A stretch of DNA of 64,000 nucleotides from DATASD01 sp035276765 (GTDB taxonomy: Bacteria; Patescibacteriota; Saccharimonadia; Saccharimonadales; UBA4665): NCBI GenBank assembly GCA_035276765.1, contig DATELH010000002.1, positions 372,001 through 436,000 of the forward strand. The letters are read 5' to 3'. Both the position numbers and the translations under genes were made by a program. Position 1 is the first letter of the stretch. The number at the start of each line of letters is the position of its first letter. This document shows positions 36,140 through 44,508 of this stretch, in pieces. Under the pieces are notes generated by a model. That model worked only from the letters and a program-made list of their open reading frames with translations. It made no database searches and had not been told where the DNA came from.

Positions 36140-36676
36140 TTATTTGCGGCCTCCGCCCAAACCTTCTTTGATGAGGCCGGCATCCTTGCGCTCGTCGAGT
36201 TTTTCGCCGATGACATGCTCGGTGGCTTTGGCTACGAGTTTAATGGTCTCACCCTTGAGGTCTTGGCGCGCCTTGGCGATGTCGGCCGCCAGCTGGGCGC
36301 GGGCGTCTTCCACAATTTGGTCGGCGCGTTGCTTGGCTTTTTCCTCAGCGCTGGCGACCATGGCAGCAGCCTCTTTGTGCGATCGCGCCAAAACGTCGTC
36401 GGCCTCGGCACGGGCTTGCCCAAGCAATTCCGTCACCTTGGCTTCGGCTTTTTCGAGCGCCTCTTGCGATTGCTTAGCCTCTTTGAGGCCGGCTTCGATG
36501 GCAGCGCGGCGGTCGTCGATACTCTTGATAAGCGTCGGGTACACAAACTTGGCCAAAACCCACACCAGCACCACAAAGGCGATGGCTTGTTCAACCAAGA
36601 GCTTCCAGTTAATGCCGAGCGCTTCAAACAGTCCCGGCTGGGAACTCGCGAACGTTGTTACGGCGTTGTGCAGCAT
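36140..36676 (-). CDS. atpF: ATP synthase b subunit
   Basis: 178 residues: one N-terminal membrane helix (KLLVEQAIAFVVLVWVLAKF) followed by a long charged coiled coil (RRAAIEAGLKEAKQSQEALE and onward) that forms the peripheral stalk. CGAGGA precedes the ATG. The Lys/Gly tail ends right before atpH. Confidence 0.93.
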   Translation of the reverse strand: MLHNAVTTFASSQPGLFEALGINWKLLVEQAIAFVVLVWVLAKFVYPTLIKSIDDRRAAIEAGLKEAKQSQEALEKAEAKVTELLGQARAEADDVLARSHKEAAAMVASAEEKAKQRADQIVEDARAQLAADIAKARQDLKGETIKLVAKATEHVIGEKLDERKDAGLIKEGLGGGRK

Positions 36677-36690
36677 GCGTCCTCGCCCGC

Positions 36691-36912
36691 CTACTTCAAG
36701 AACTTAATAATAAGTGCAACAACCAAACCGATGATGGCGAGGGCGTCGATGAAGGCCATGGCCAAGATCATCAGTGTGCGAACCTTACCAATTGCTTCGG
36801 GGTTGCGGCCAGCAGCTTGCATAGCGCCAAGGCCAACCAAGCCCAGTCCAATACCACAGAAACCAGCACCGATTGCATAGGTCAAACCAAATGCGAGTGG
36901 GGAAATGTCCAT
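36691..36912 (-). CDS. atpE: ATP synthase c subunit
   Basis: 73 residues, two transmembrane helices. Helix 1 has the Gly-rich packing motif GAGFCGIGLGLVGLG, the polar loop is RNPEA, and helix 2 carries the ion-binding carboxylate as Asp in AMAFIDALAIIG. Lack of the Gln/Ser companions of Na+-type rings suggests protons, which is inference. Confidence 0.95.
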   Translation of the reverse strand: MDISPLAFGLTYAIGAGFCGIGLGLVGLGAMQAAGRNPEAIGKVRTLMILAMAFIDALAIIGLVVALIIKFLK

Positions 36913-36980
36913 TATTTTATTACTCCTTTAATTACTATTTATTTATACCATAACTCCGGTGTTAGTTACCGGTCTGAGGA

Positions 36981-37760
36981 CTACGCATGTTCTTCCTGCG
37001 CCTCCTCGTTCTCGGGTAAGCCTAACGAAATAAAAGCGATGGTCAACATGAAAAATACGTATGCCTGCACGGCACCCACAAACAGTTCGAGGCCGTAGAA
37101 CACCGGCAGCGCAACGGGCGCAGCATAACTTGTTAGAAAGGCAATCACGCCCAACAAAACTTCGCCACCGAAGACGTTACCAAAAATACGAAGCCCCAAC
37201 GCGATCGTACGCGTGAACTCGGCGATGAATTCTAAAATACCAACGACCGCATGGAGCGGGTCCTTAAACGGGTTCGAGAAATAACGGCCAAGGTTGCCAA
37301 AAAAACCGTGGCGCTTGATGGCCCATGCCTGCGCCGTACCCATCGAAATAATCGCCAGCGCAAAGGTAGTGTTGAGGTCGGCCGCCGCACCGCGCAACAA
37401 CGGGTGGTGTTCGTAGGTGATGGAGCCAACGATCGGCAAAAGCCCCAGCCAGTTGTTAATCAAAAAGAAAAACATGAGGGTCACGGCCAGCGGCAACACC
37501 TTGCGCGCTACTTTTTTGTTGCCGATCACTTCCACCGTGGTGTCGTACAAGCTTTCGAACAGCCACAAGATAGCGTGCGCAAAGCGGCCTTCTTTGTGGC
37601 GCTTAATTTGGGAAGCGCTCACGCCAAATACAACCAGCAAAATTAGTACGCCCAAGCCGCCGAGCAACTGCGAGTTGGTAATGACCAGCGGCCCCAGATG
37701 AAACAGGGTTTCCGGCGCGATGCTAATATCGGGCGATGTGCTCGCAAAAACGGATGTCAT
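36981..37760 (-). CDS. atpB: ATP synthase a subunit
   Basis: 259 residues with five to six membrane helices. The key helix region is EFTRTIALGLRIFGNVFGGE, with the essential Arg in LRIFGN. GSITYEHHPLLRGAAADLNT has the conserved ADLNTT pattern. Its ATG overlaps the atpZ stop as TAATG. It forms the proton half-channels beside the c ring. Confidence 0.95.
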   Translation of the reverse strand: MTSVFASTSPDISIAPETLFHLGPLVITNSQLLGGLGVLILLVVFGVSASQIKRHKEGRFAHAILWLFESLYDTTVEVIGNKKVARKVLPLAVTLMFFFLINNWLGLLPIVGSITYEHHPLLRGAAADLNTTFALAIISMGTAQAWAIKRHGFFGNLGRYFSNPFKDPLHAVVGILEFIAEFTRTIALGLRIFGNVFGGEVLLGVIAFLTSYAAPVALPVFYGLELFVGAVQAYVFFMLTIAFISLGLPENEEAQEEHA

Positions 37761-38017
37761 TATTTATTTTCCTTATTTACTGCGGCGATCTGCATTTTGA
37801 GCAAAAAGCCGGCAACCACGAAACCGGCAACCATGCCAAGCAACGTCAGCCACGGCTTGCTGCCAAAATGGCGGTCGGCAAAAATACCGCCAACGGCAAA
37901 CAGTACTACCGGTACTGCGATTCGCCAGGTGGTATCCAAAAACTGGATGCCAAGGGAACCGAGAGTAAACGGGTCATGAGGAGTGGGTTGCGTCGGGTGA
38001 GCGGCGGCTTTCTTCAT
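37760..38017 (-). CDS. AtpZ/AtpI-like accessory membrane protein
   Basis: 85 residues with two transmembrane helices (TTWRIAVPVVLFAVGGIFAD and WLTLLGMVAGFVVAGFLLKM) separated by a short loop DRHFGSK, typical of the small protein encoded first in many atp operons. TATACT is 7 nt before the ATG, so the operon mRNA is probably leaderless and starts here. Confidence 0.75.
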   Translation of the reverse strand: MKKAAAHPTQPTPHDPFTLGSLGIQFLDTTWRIAVPVVLFAVGGIFADRHFGSKPWLTLLGMVAGFVVAGFLLKMQIAAVNKENK

Positions 38018-38065
38018 TTTTTATAGTATAACAAACAGGGGTGATGTGCGCAACCGCCAATTATT

Positions 38066-38863
38066 TTATTCTTTGCCTTCTGCGTGCTTTTGAGCCGCGT
38101 GGGCAAGCTTTCGATCAACAGAGGGCAAGAGCAGTTTGGCCATGTGGTATCCCAAGCCCTTTGTATTGAGCATGAGCCGCGCATACGGTGTACCCTCGGT
38201 ACGAAGCGCCTCCTTAAAAGCTTCGGACCTAAACGGTTCATCGGCGTGCCGATAATCCCAAGCTCCCCACAAACAACCGTAGAAAGGTGCAAGGACTGGC
38301 CGGCGCAAAAGTTGTCGGCGCATGGCACGGAAGACAACATTAAAAGGTTCTGAAATGGTGGGTTCGGCCTCCATGACATACTGGCGGTACTGACTGTTAT
38401 AAAATCTCTGACCGTCCGCTTGCCGCCGGCCGATGCCAACAAAACGAAAATCGCGGTATTGCACGCCAAAATTCAGGTATCGCATGTGGCGCCAAAACGT
38501 GGATAACATCATAGGTCCACCGGCAGCACGCGCTTGCATGGCCCCGCTAAACGTGTTCCATTGCTTCTGTCGTTCGCCGATTATTTCTTGCGGATCGCGT
38601 ATCTGGTGATTTTTTGGCGGCTGTAGCCGCTCAGCAATTTCACCTGCCTGTTCGAGGGCTTCGGGCAGGGCACTACGGAAACCTTCGGGCGTATACTGAT
38701 GCGCATACACGTCAGCCGCGATTACATCGAACGAGCGCTGCACGCCGACATCGCCCTGGGAAAACTTAAAAGACAAAGGGAAGTCGCGCCGAAAATCGGC
38801 CGCCAACGTTTCTGGCTGCACATTTTCTGCCATTGGCACGTGTTCGTAAGGGTTCGTAAGCAT
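38066..38863 (-). CDS. Hypothetical protein, 265 aa
   Basis: Not recognised. Soluble, Arg and aromatic rich, with repeated patterns R-F-GI-RRQADGQRFY and FYGCLWGAWDYRHADEP. No signal, membrane segment or catalytic motif. TAAGAT lies 8 nt from the ATG with no Shine-Dalgarno site. It is divergent from a glutaredoxin gene and upstream of the atp operon on the same strand. Confidence 0.55.
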   Translation of the reverse strand: MLTNPYEHVPMAENVQPETLAADFRRDFPLSFKFSQGDVGVQRSFDVIAADVYAHQYTPEGFRSALPEALEQAGEIAERLQPPKNHQIRDPQEIIGERQKQWNTFSGAMQARAAGGPMMLSTFWRHMRYLNFGVQYRDFRFVGIGRRQADGQRFYNSQYRQYVMEAEPTISEPFNVVFRAMRRQLLRRPVLAPFYGCLWGAWDYRHADEPFRSEAFKEALRTEGTPYARLMLNTKGLGYHMAKLLLPSVDRKLAHAAQKHAEGKE

Positions 38864-38901
38864 TGCCAGCTATCTTACCACATTCGTGCTATACTTATTA
38901 T

Positions 38902-39150
38902 ATGGACAAAACTGTGACAGTTTACAGCGCTGACTGGTGTGCCTTTTGCCACGCCGCCAAAGAATATCTCGATAAGCTGGGCGTGCGCTACACCGTAAAA
39001 GACGTCGAAAAAGACCCGAGCGCCGCGCAAGAGGCGGTTGCAAAATCCAGCCAGATGGGCATTCCGGTGCTGGATATCGCCGGGCAAATCATCGTCGGCT
39101 TCGACCGCCCCCAAATCGACGCCACCTTGCGCGAAAAACAACTTATATAA
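38902..39150 (+). CDS. Glutaredoxin-like protein
   Basis: 82 residues with a thioredoxin fold. The active site is DWCAFCHAAK (CxxC at residues ~11-14), cis-Pro is in MGIPVLDI, and the glutathione-site-like GFDRPQID follows. NrdH- or mycoredoxin-type proteins look similar. ATG 38902 follows TATACT by 6 nt, indicating a leaderless mRNA. Confidence 0.88.
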   Translation: MDKTVTVYSADWCAFCHAAKEYLDKLGVRYTVKDVEKDPSAAQEAVAKSSQMGIPVLDIAGQIIVGFDRPQIDATLREKQLI

Positions 39151-39255
39151 TTACGACGATCCCTAACAAAACCCCTGTTATACCGTTGTGAAGATTATCG
39201 CTTGTAATCGGAGGGCAATTTCACTTATATTTAAGGAGTAAGGAGGAGCCCAGAT

Positions 39256-39708
39256 ATGAGTGATCCAAACCGCTTCATTGAGACCCGTCCCACCGTGAGC
39301 ATGGATTTTTCCATGTCCATGACCGACACGCCGCCACCCGAGGTGGTGTTTTTTGATTCGATGGCACTAGCTCATCCCAAAGCCATGCAAACACAACTTA
39401 GCGCCTGGCCGCCCGAACAGCCGCCGAAGTCACATGAACAGCCCGCATACGACATACACACCGCTATTGCAGGCGTCGTGCTTGGCAGCCGCCATGGCCG
39501 AACGATTGATTACGACGACACAACCTGGGCCCACATCACCAGCAACCCAGCCTACGAGGAAGAAAACCGCAAAATGCAAAGTCTCGAAAAGGAGGGCAGT
39601 AAAGCCGACCCGCAACACGAACAAGTCACCGTCCGCGGGCTGGCCGTTTACGTGGAGCGGCTCAACAAATTCGTGGCGCAAAACAAAGGCTCAGAAAATG
39701 TGGCATAA
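39256..39708 (+). CDS. Hypothetical protein, 150 aa
   Basis: No family recognised. The first ~60 residues are Pro/Met rich and likely disordered; the rest may be helical (AYEEENRKMQSLEKEGSK). GGAGGAG is 7-9 nt upstream of the ATG (39242-39248). It stands eight bases before the CobO-like gene. Confidence 0.5.
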   Translation: MSDPNRFIETRPTVSMDFSMSMTDTPPPEVVFFDSMALAHPKAMQTQLSAWPPEQPPKSHEQPAYDIHTAIAGVVLGSRHGRTIDYDDTTWAHITSNPAYEEENRKMQSLEKEGSKADPQHEQVTVRGLAVYVERLNKFVAQNKGSENVA

Positions 39709-39715
39709 TTATTGA

Positions 39716-40285
39716 ATGGCTTTTGAGGATTACCAAACGAAAGAATCAGTGGTTGTGGTATATACCGGCGAGGGCAAAGGCAAAACCAGTGCCGGCATCG
39801 GGCTGCTGGCACGCGCACTCGGCAACCGCTGGAACGTCGCGTTCATCCAGTTCATAAAATATTGGGGGGTGGGTGAGCACGTGTTCATCCGCGACATTAT
39901 GCCGCTGTTTAAAGACCAACTGTTTTTTTACAAGGGTGGCAAGGGATTTTATAACGCAGGCATTCTAAGTGCCGAGTTCGTTACGCCCGAGCAGCACAAA
40001 CAGGCTGCACTCGAAACCTACAAAGAGGCATTGGCTGCCGCCAGCAGCGGCAAGTACGAACTAGTAATTTGCGACGAAATCAACAACGCCGTGCACGACG
40101 GACTGCTTACTGAAAAACAGCTGTCGGAGCTCATCAAAAAGCGCGCGCCAAACACCAATTTGTGCCTTACCGGACGCGATTTTCCGGAGGCGCTGTTGCC
40201 GCTCACCGACATCGCAACCAACATGACCAAAATCAAGCATCATTTTGACGACAAGTTTTTGGCCAACAAAGGGATTGATTTTTAA
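39716..40285 (+). CDS. CobO/BtuR-like corrinoid adenosyltransferase family protein
   Basis: 189 residues. The P-loop VYTGEGKGKTSAGIGLLARA matches ATP:cob(I)alamin adenosyltransferases of the CobA/CobO type, and VICDEINNAV holds the Walker B-like acidic pair, followed by LCLTGRDFPEALLPLTDIAT, which is also characteristic. No cobalamin gene is nearby and such organisms rarely make B12, so it could salvage corrinoids or have another nucleotide-dependent role. Its stop overlaps the next ATG. Confidence 0.8.
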   Translation: MAFEDYQTKESVVVVYTGEGKGKTSAGIGLLARALGNRWNVAFIQFIKYWGVGEHVFIRDIMPLFKDQLFFYKGGKGFYNAGILSAEFVTPEQHKQAALETYKEALAAASSGKYELVICDEINNAVHDGLLTEKQLSELIKKRAPNTNLCLTGRDFPEALLPLTDIATNMTKIKHHFDDKFLANKGIDF

Positions 40286-41331
40286 TGGGTTTACAGGAGC
40301 GGTTCGGTGTAACCGATGTTATCGCCTTTGTAAACCCCGAGGCCAGCCACGCCGCCAAAGCAACACAACAAATCCATGCTATCGAACAGCGTTTTGGCGT
40401 AACGGTAGAAACATTTGAAAGCAGCGCCCGCATGAACGAAACGCGCGAGCGGTTTCACAACGAACTTGTGGAGCGACTCGGTGAAAAAACACTAGTGCTC
40501 ATAAAAGGCGGCGACGGCCAAGCACACCTGTGGGCCGAACTGCTCGAAGACCCCGAAACACCGGTAGAAGCCCGCCAAACCGTCACGCTTTTTGGCGCAA
40601 ATGGCAATAAATGCGATACCGCACGCAGCCTGAACAGCCATCGCTCGCTTCACACCCCCGACGAAGTCCTGGCCAGCCCGCAGGCGCGCGTCGCCGACAT
40701 ATATCCGATGCAGTTTTCCTACCAAACGCCCGCAGGCGAGGAACGGCGAACAGTGCTTTCGTACTTTGGCGTCGGCGCCAGTGGCATCGGCGCAGCCGCC
40801 ATCGACATCGCCAAACCCGCTTTTCGTGAAATTCAAGACAAATACCCCAGGGTGGGCAAGCTCATCCAGCACGCGCTTGAACCAGCAGTGGTGCTGCCGG
40901 CAGGCTGGGCGTCGCCAACCTTTACATTGCATGAGGTGGATAAGCCGCAGCATCCGCAAGAAACCGAGCACGTACTGGAGTGGCTCATCCGTAACGGCAC
41001 GCGCATGGCCGGCTACAAAACCTCAAACGTGCCGCTCACAAACCGCAAGGTGTGTTTGAGCACTACGCAAACGGGCGTAAGCGGCGCGTGGCGATCGGCT
41101 AATATTATTGGCAACGGATTGCTGCTGGCGGGCAGAAAACTGCCAGCCGAGGTATTCGACGTTTCAGGCAAGCCGCGCCACTGGCAACTTGCCGACATCG
41201 AGGGCGGCACACTTTTCGCCCAAGCCGACGGCGAGCCGTTTGTAGTGAGCGAGGGGCACGTGGCCATGCAAGCCGCGCCAGCGCTGCGCGCCATTACCAC
41301 CGTTCCGTCCACGCCCAAGCACGCCCGTTAA
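40285..41331 (+). CDS. Diacylglycerol/sphingosine kinase-like protein
   Basis: 348 residues. The N-terminal half carries the lipid-kinase core: FVNPEAS, VLIKGGDGQAHLWAELL (GGDG nucleotide loop) and LFGANGNKCDTARSL, the counterpart of the PxGTxNDxAR segment, here with Lys-Cys in place of Asn-Asp. The C-terminal half is a beta sandwich with ISTTQ/LSTTQTGVSG-like turns. It would phosphorylate a lipid alcohol. TAATG coupling to the CobO-like gene indicates a shared operon. Confidence 0.7.
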   Translation: MGLQERFGVTDVIAFVNPEASHAAKATQQIHAIEQRFGVTVETFESSARMNETRERFHNELVERLGEKTLVLIKGGDGQAHLWAELLEDPETPVEARQTVTLFGANGNKCDTARSLNSHRSLHTPDEVLASPQARVADIYPMQFSYQTPAGEERRTVLSYFGVGASGIGAAAIDIAKPAFREIQDKYPRVGKLIQHALEPAVVLPAGWASPTFTLHEVDKPQHPQETEHVLEWLIRNGTRMAGYKTSNVPLTNRKVCLSTTQTGVSGAWRSANIIGNGLLLAGRKLPAEVFDVSGKPRHWQLADIEGGTLFAQADGEPFVVSEGHVAMQAAPALRAITTVPSTPKHAR

Positions 41332-41408
41332 GACAATAAGCCGACTTGCATCTTGCCGTTTTATAAAAGCGCTTGCGTTTTTGATGAACTGCAGTGTAGG
41401 CTAGGGGC

Positions 41409-41930
41409 ATGTCTGCGAAACTTTACCTCATGCTCGGTTATCCGGGAGCCGGTAAAACTACCACTGCCAAGATGATTGCCGAGCAAACTGGCGCCGTCCG
41501 GCTCTCTTCGGACGAACTGCGGTTTATGATGTTCGAACAGCCTCACTTTACCAACGACGAACACAACACCGTGTACCGCACACTCGACTACCTCACCGAG
41601 TTGTTGTTAAACCACGGCGTCAGCGTCATTTACGATGCCAATCTTAACCGGTTCCAGCATCGCCAAGAAAAATACGCCATTTGTGAACGCGTAGGCGCAG
41701 AGGCAGTATTGTTATGGCTCAAGACTCCGCGCGATTTAGCCAAGGAACGCGCCCTACACGAAGACCGCAGCCATTTCGCCCCCAAAGATGAAACACTCGA
41801 AAGCATGTTTGAGCGCATCACCGAAGTGTTTGAGCCGCCTACCGAAACCGAGCACCCCATCGTGCTGGATGGCACTCATGTAACGCCTGGCGCATTGCAC
41901 GACATACTCAACCAACCGTCTTCGCTATGA
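41409..41930 (+). CDS. P-loop kinase (AAA_33 / zeta-like)
   Basis: 173 residues. Walker A is LMLGYPGAGKTTTAKMIAEQ; SSDELRFMMF is the substrate Asp region, YDANLNRFQHRQ the Walker B-like region, and a lid Arg lies in KERALHEDRS. The layout fits the AAA_33 family of small-molecule or RNA-end kinases. TAGGCT is 6 nt before the ATG. Its stop overlaps the next start as ATGA. Confidence 0.8.
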   Translation: MSAKLYLMLGYPGAGKTTTAKMIAEQTGAVRLSSDELRFMMFEQPHFTNDEHNTVYRTLDYLTELLLNHGVSVIYDANLNRFQHRQEKYAICERVGAEAVLLWLKTPRDLAKERALHEDRSHFAPKDETLESMFERITEVFEPPTETEHPIVLDGTHVTPGALHDILNQPSSL

Positions 41931-42520
41931 ACCGAGCATTTTTGCCACGCAGCCTGCAGAAACGGCTGGCAGTTTTGGTTTTTGCGGTATTGGCCATGGG
42001 GATCACGGCCCTTGGCCAACATTTCGGCTGGTTTGCAGCTTCGGCCAAAACTGCGCAAAACGCCGACCCAAGTTTCTACGTCGTAAACCACTTTGTCGAC
42101 GGCGACACCATTGCTGTTACCATGGACGGCAAGGTTGAAAAAGTACGATTCATCGGTGTTGATACGCCAGAGACGCACAAACCCAACACGCCGGTGCAGT
42201 GCTTTGGCCCAGAGGCGGCGGCGCGTGCCAAGCAACTCATTGGCAGCCAGCGCGTGCGTCTGGAAGCCGACAGCCAAAGCACAAACCGCGACCGTTACGA
42301 CCGCTTGTTGCGGTACGTGTACCTACCGGACGGCACCAATGTAAACGAAACGCTCATAAAAGACGGCTACGCGTTTTACTATCCGTACTTTCCGTTCACC
42401 AAAGCGACGCAGTTTGCCGCCGACCAGCAAGCTGCGCAGACCGAACATCGTGGTTTGTGGGCCGCTTGCACACCGAGTCCGACCGACGGCGGGGGATACG
42501 TCTCGAACAACGCAAGCTAA
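41927..42520 (+). CDS. Secreted thermonuclease (SNase family)
   Basis: 197 residues. An N-terminal membrane/signal segment (RLAVLVFAVLAMGITALGQH) is followed by an SNase domain: VDGDTIAVTMDGKVEKVRFI with the calcium-binding Asp, GVDTPETHKP with catalytic Arg/Glu neighbourhood, and DRYDRLLRYVYL with the second catalytic Arg. Episymbiotic CPR bacteria lack nucleotide synthesis and use such exported nucleases to feed on DNA or RNA. Coupled by ATGA to the kinase. Confidence 0.9.
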   Translation: MNRAFLPRSLQKRLAVLVFAVLAMGITALGQHFGWFAASAKTAQNADPSFYVVNHFVDGDTIAVTMDGKVEKVRFIGVDTPETHKPNTPVQCFGPEAAARAKQLIGSQRVRLEADSQSTNRDRYDRLLRYVYLPDGTNVNETLIKDGYAFYYPYFPFTKATQFAADQQAAQTEHRGLWAACTPSPTDGGGYVSNNAS

Positions 42521-43383
42521 ATAACGTCCGAAACCGGACTCACGCGCGTAGGTGCCGATGTTGCCCGTAGTGCGTAGCGCAACGAAAATCGGCGTGTGGT
42601 TGGATTGTAGCCTTTGTACAGCAAATGGATCGGCAAGTAGAGCACCGAAGTGAAAACGGCCATCGGGTACATAAAGCATTGACTGCGCAGCCCGTGTTCT
42701 GCATATACACGCGGCCCCGACCAAACGTACTTATTGTATTCCTTGAGACCGGAAGCGGCTTGGCGTGGGGCGATGCTTGCGTGCATGTTTGGAGTAAAAG
42801 TGACCCGTTGGCGGCGCCGAGACATGTGCGCGGCGAGATCGAGGTCTTCGTGCATGTGGCGCTCATGGCAAACATCGCCACGGACAGCGTGCCAAGCGCT
42901 TCGGCGAACGCCCATGGTCACGCCATACAAAAAAAGTTCATGCCGGGCGGCGGTACGGCCCGCCAAGAAAAAGCGGAACCGCTTGTCGATCACGTCGAAG
43001 GCTTTTTTGCAGCCAACATCCCGGTATTCAACGACACCGCTTGTCGCCTCCACTGCGGGATCGACAAAGGCTTTTTGCAACTCTTCAACCCAATTGGGCG
43101 CCAAAATGCTATCGGCGTCAGTGCGGCCAATAATGTCGCCGCGGGCGGCGTTGAAGCCGGCATCGCGCGCATACACCACGCCCTGGCGCGGCTCGCGTAG
43201 CAATGTCACAAAGGGGTAGCGCCGGGCAATGTTCGCCGTGTCGTCGGTAGAATTATTGTCAACGACGATCACTTCGAGCGGTCGGACTGTCTGCGCCGCC
43301 ACCGCCTCTAAACAAGCACCGAGATGGCTTTCTTCATTGTAAGCTGGTATAACTAAACTGACTGTTGGACGTGCTGTTCGCAT
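42517..43383 (-). CDS. Family 2 glycosyltransferase
   Basis: About 288 residues of GT-A fold. SLVIPAYNEESHLGACLEAV starts the domain, the second block is VIVVDNNSTDDTANIARRYP, and the DxD-like metal site is GRTDADSILAPNW. ED-like EDLDLAAHMSRR marks the base region. Two hydrophobic segments near the C terminus suggest membrane association. ATG 43383 is 7 nt from TAGACT. Likely adds sugars to lipids or polysaccharide. Its stop overlaps the nuclease stop by four bases. Confidence 0.88.
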   Translation of the reverse strand: MRTARPTVSLVIPAYNEESHLGACLEAVAAQTVRPLEVIVVDNNSTDDTANIARRYPFVTLLREPRQGVVYARDAGFNAARGDIIGRTDADSILAPNWVEELQKAFVDPAVEATSGVVEYRDVGCKKAFDVIDKRFRFFLAGRTAARHELFLYGVTMGVRRSAWHAVRGDVCHERHMHEDLDLAAHMSRRRQRVTFTPNMHASIAPRQAASGLKEYNKYVWSGPRVYAEHGLRSQCFMYPMAVFTSVLYLPIHLLYKGYNPTTRRFSLRYALRATSAPTRVSPVSDVI

Positions 43384-43401
43384 CGTTTTTAGTCTACGCA
43401 T
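43384..43401. promoter_or_regulatory. Shared symmetric -10 element for two divergent leaderless genes
   Basis: The only 18 bp between the two start codons contain TAGTCTA (43390-43396). Read on the plus strand it gives -10 TAGTCT, 6 nt before ATG 43402; on the minus strand it gives TAGACT, 7 nt before ATG 43383. One symmetric element can therefore serve both genes, and initiation in one direction must exclude the other at that moment. Confidence 0.6.
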
Positions 43402-44508
43402 ATGTCGCACCATTTTCCACTTTTATTCAAAAAAACTACAGGCAAACTCCGGCGTCTGCCCACCTTGGTATGGTACCGGTTTACGGGGTATTGGCAGCGA
43501 AATATTTGGCATAAGATTGTAGTGGTTTTTGTAGCGCTTGTGGTGTTGTGCCTGGCAACGATGTACGGCACTGCGCGGTGGTACATCTGGAGCGAATCGC
43601 ACAAGCCACTCACTATTGGCGTGTCGTTTATTCCGGATTATGCCGAAAGCTTGGGGCTGGATGCCCAAAAAACCATGGACGCGCTTGCAAATGATTTGCA
43701 CGTCAAACGTTTTCGTCTTGTGAGTTACTGGAGTGACATCGAAAAAACGCCCGGGCAGTACGATTTTTCGCAACTCGATTGGCAATTCAAAAAAGCCGAA
43801 GCCGCACACGCACAAGTGAGCTTGAGCCTCGGCCTTCGCCAACCGCGCTGGCCGGAATGTCATATGCCCGATTGGGCCGCGCGCGAACCCGTGAGCCAAT
43901 GGCAGCCGCAGCTTGAACAGTTTATAGGAGCTGTAGTTGCGCGGTACAAAACCTCGCCCAGCCTGCAAAGCTACCAGCTCGAAAACGAGTACTTTAACAC
44001 ATTTGGGCAGTGCACTAACTATAGTCGCGCGCGGCTCGTCCAGGAATACAATCTGGTGAAAGCAGCCGACCCAACACACCCGGTAGTTATTTCGCGCAGC
44101 AATAACTACGGTGGCTTGCCGCTTGGCAAACCCACGCCCGATCTGTTCGGCATCTCGGTGTACCGTCGCACGTGGGACGCAAACGTGACGCACCGCTACT
44201 TTGAGTATCCGTTTCCGGCCTGGTACTACGGCTTTTTGGCTGGGGCGCAAAAACTAACCACCGGCAAAGACACTATTTTGCACGAACTGCAAGCCGAGGC
44301 CTGGCCGCCGCACGGGCAAAGCATCACCGAAACGAGCTTAGCCGAGCAGAACAAATCGCTCGACGCGCGGCGACTTGCTCAAACGATTCGTTTTGGCAAG
44401 GCTACTGGCATGCGCACTATTGATCTCTGGGGAGGCGAGTACTGGTACTATCGCATGACAGTGCTGCACGATCCATCGCTTTGGGATACGGTCAAGCAAT
44501 CGCTGTAG
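43402..44508 (+). CDS. Membrane-anchored glycoside hydrolase (TIM-barrel, clan A-like)
   Basis: 368 residues. A basic N terminus and one membrane helix (IVVVFVALVVLCLATMYGTA) anchor an extracellular TIM-barrel. The acid/base Glu is in SYQLENEYFNTFG (NE pair) and the nucleophile Glu in ILHELQAEAWPP, with DLWGGEYWYYR near the last strand, a pattern of clan GH-A enzymes (GH5/GH42-like). Substrate unknown. Divergent from a glycosyltransferase, so both may shape surface glycans. Confidence 0.75.
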   Translation: MSHHFPLLFKKTTGKLRRLPTLVWYRFTGYWQRNIWHKIVVVFVALVVLCLATMYGTARWYIWSESHKPLTIGVSFIPDYAESLGLDAQKTMDALANDLHVKRFRLVSYWSDIEKTPGQYDFSQLDWQFKKAEAAHAQVSLSLGLRQPRWPECHMPDWAAREPVSQWQPQLEQFIGAVVARYKTSPSLQSYQLENEYFNTFGQCTNYSRARLVQEYNLVKAADPTHPVVISRSNNYGGLPLGKPTPDLFGISVYRRTWDANVTHRYFEYPFPAWYYGFLAGAQKLTTGKDTILHELQAEAWPPHGQSITETSLAEQNKSLDARRLAQTIRFGKATGMRTIDLWGGEYWYYRMTVLHDPSLWDTVKQSL

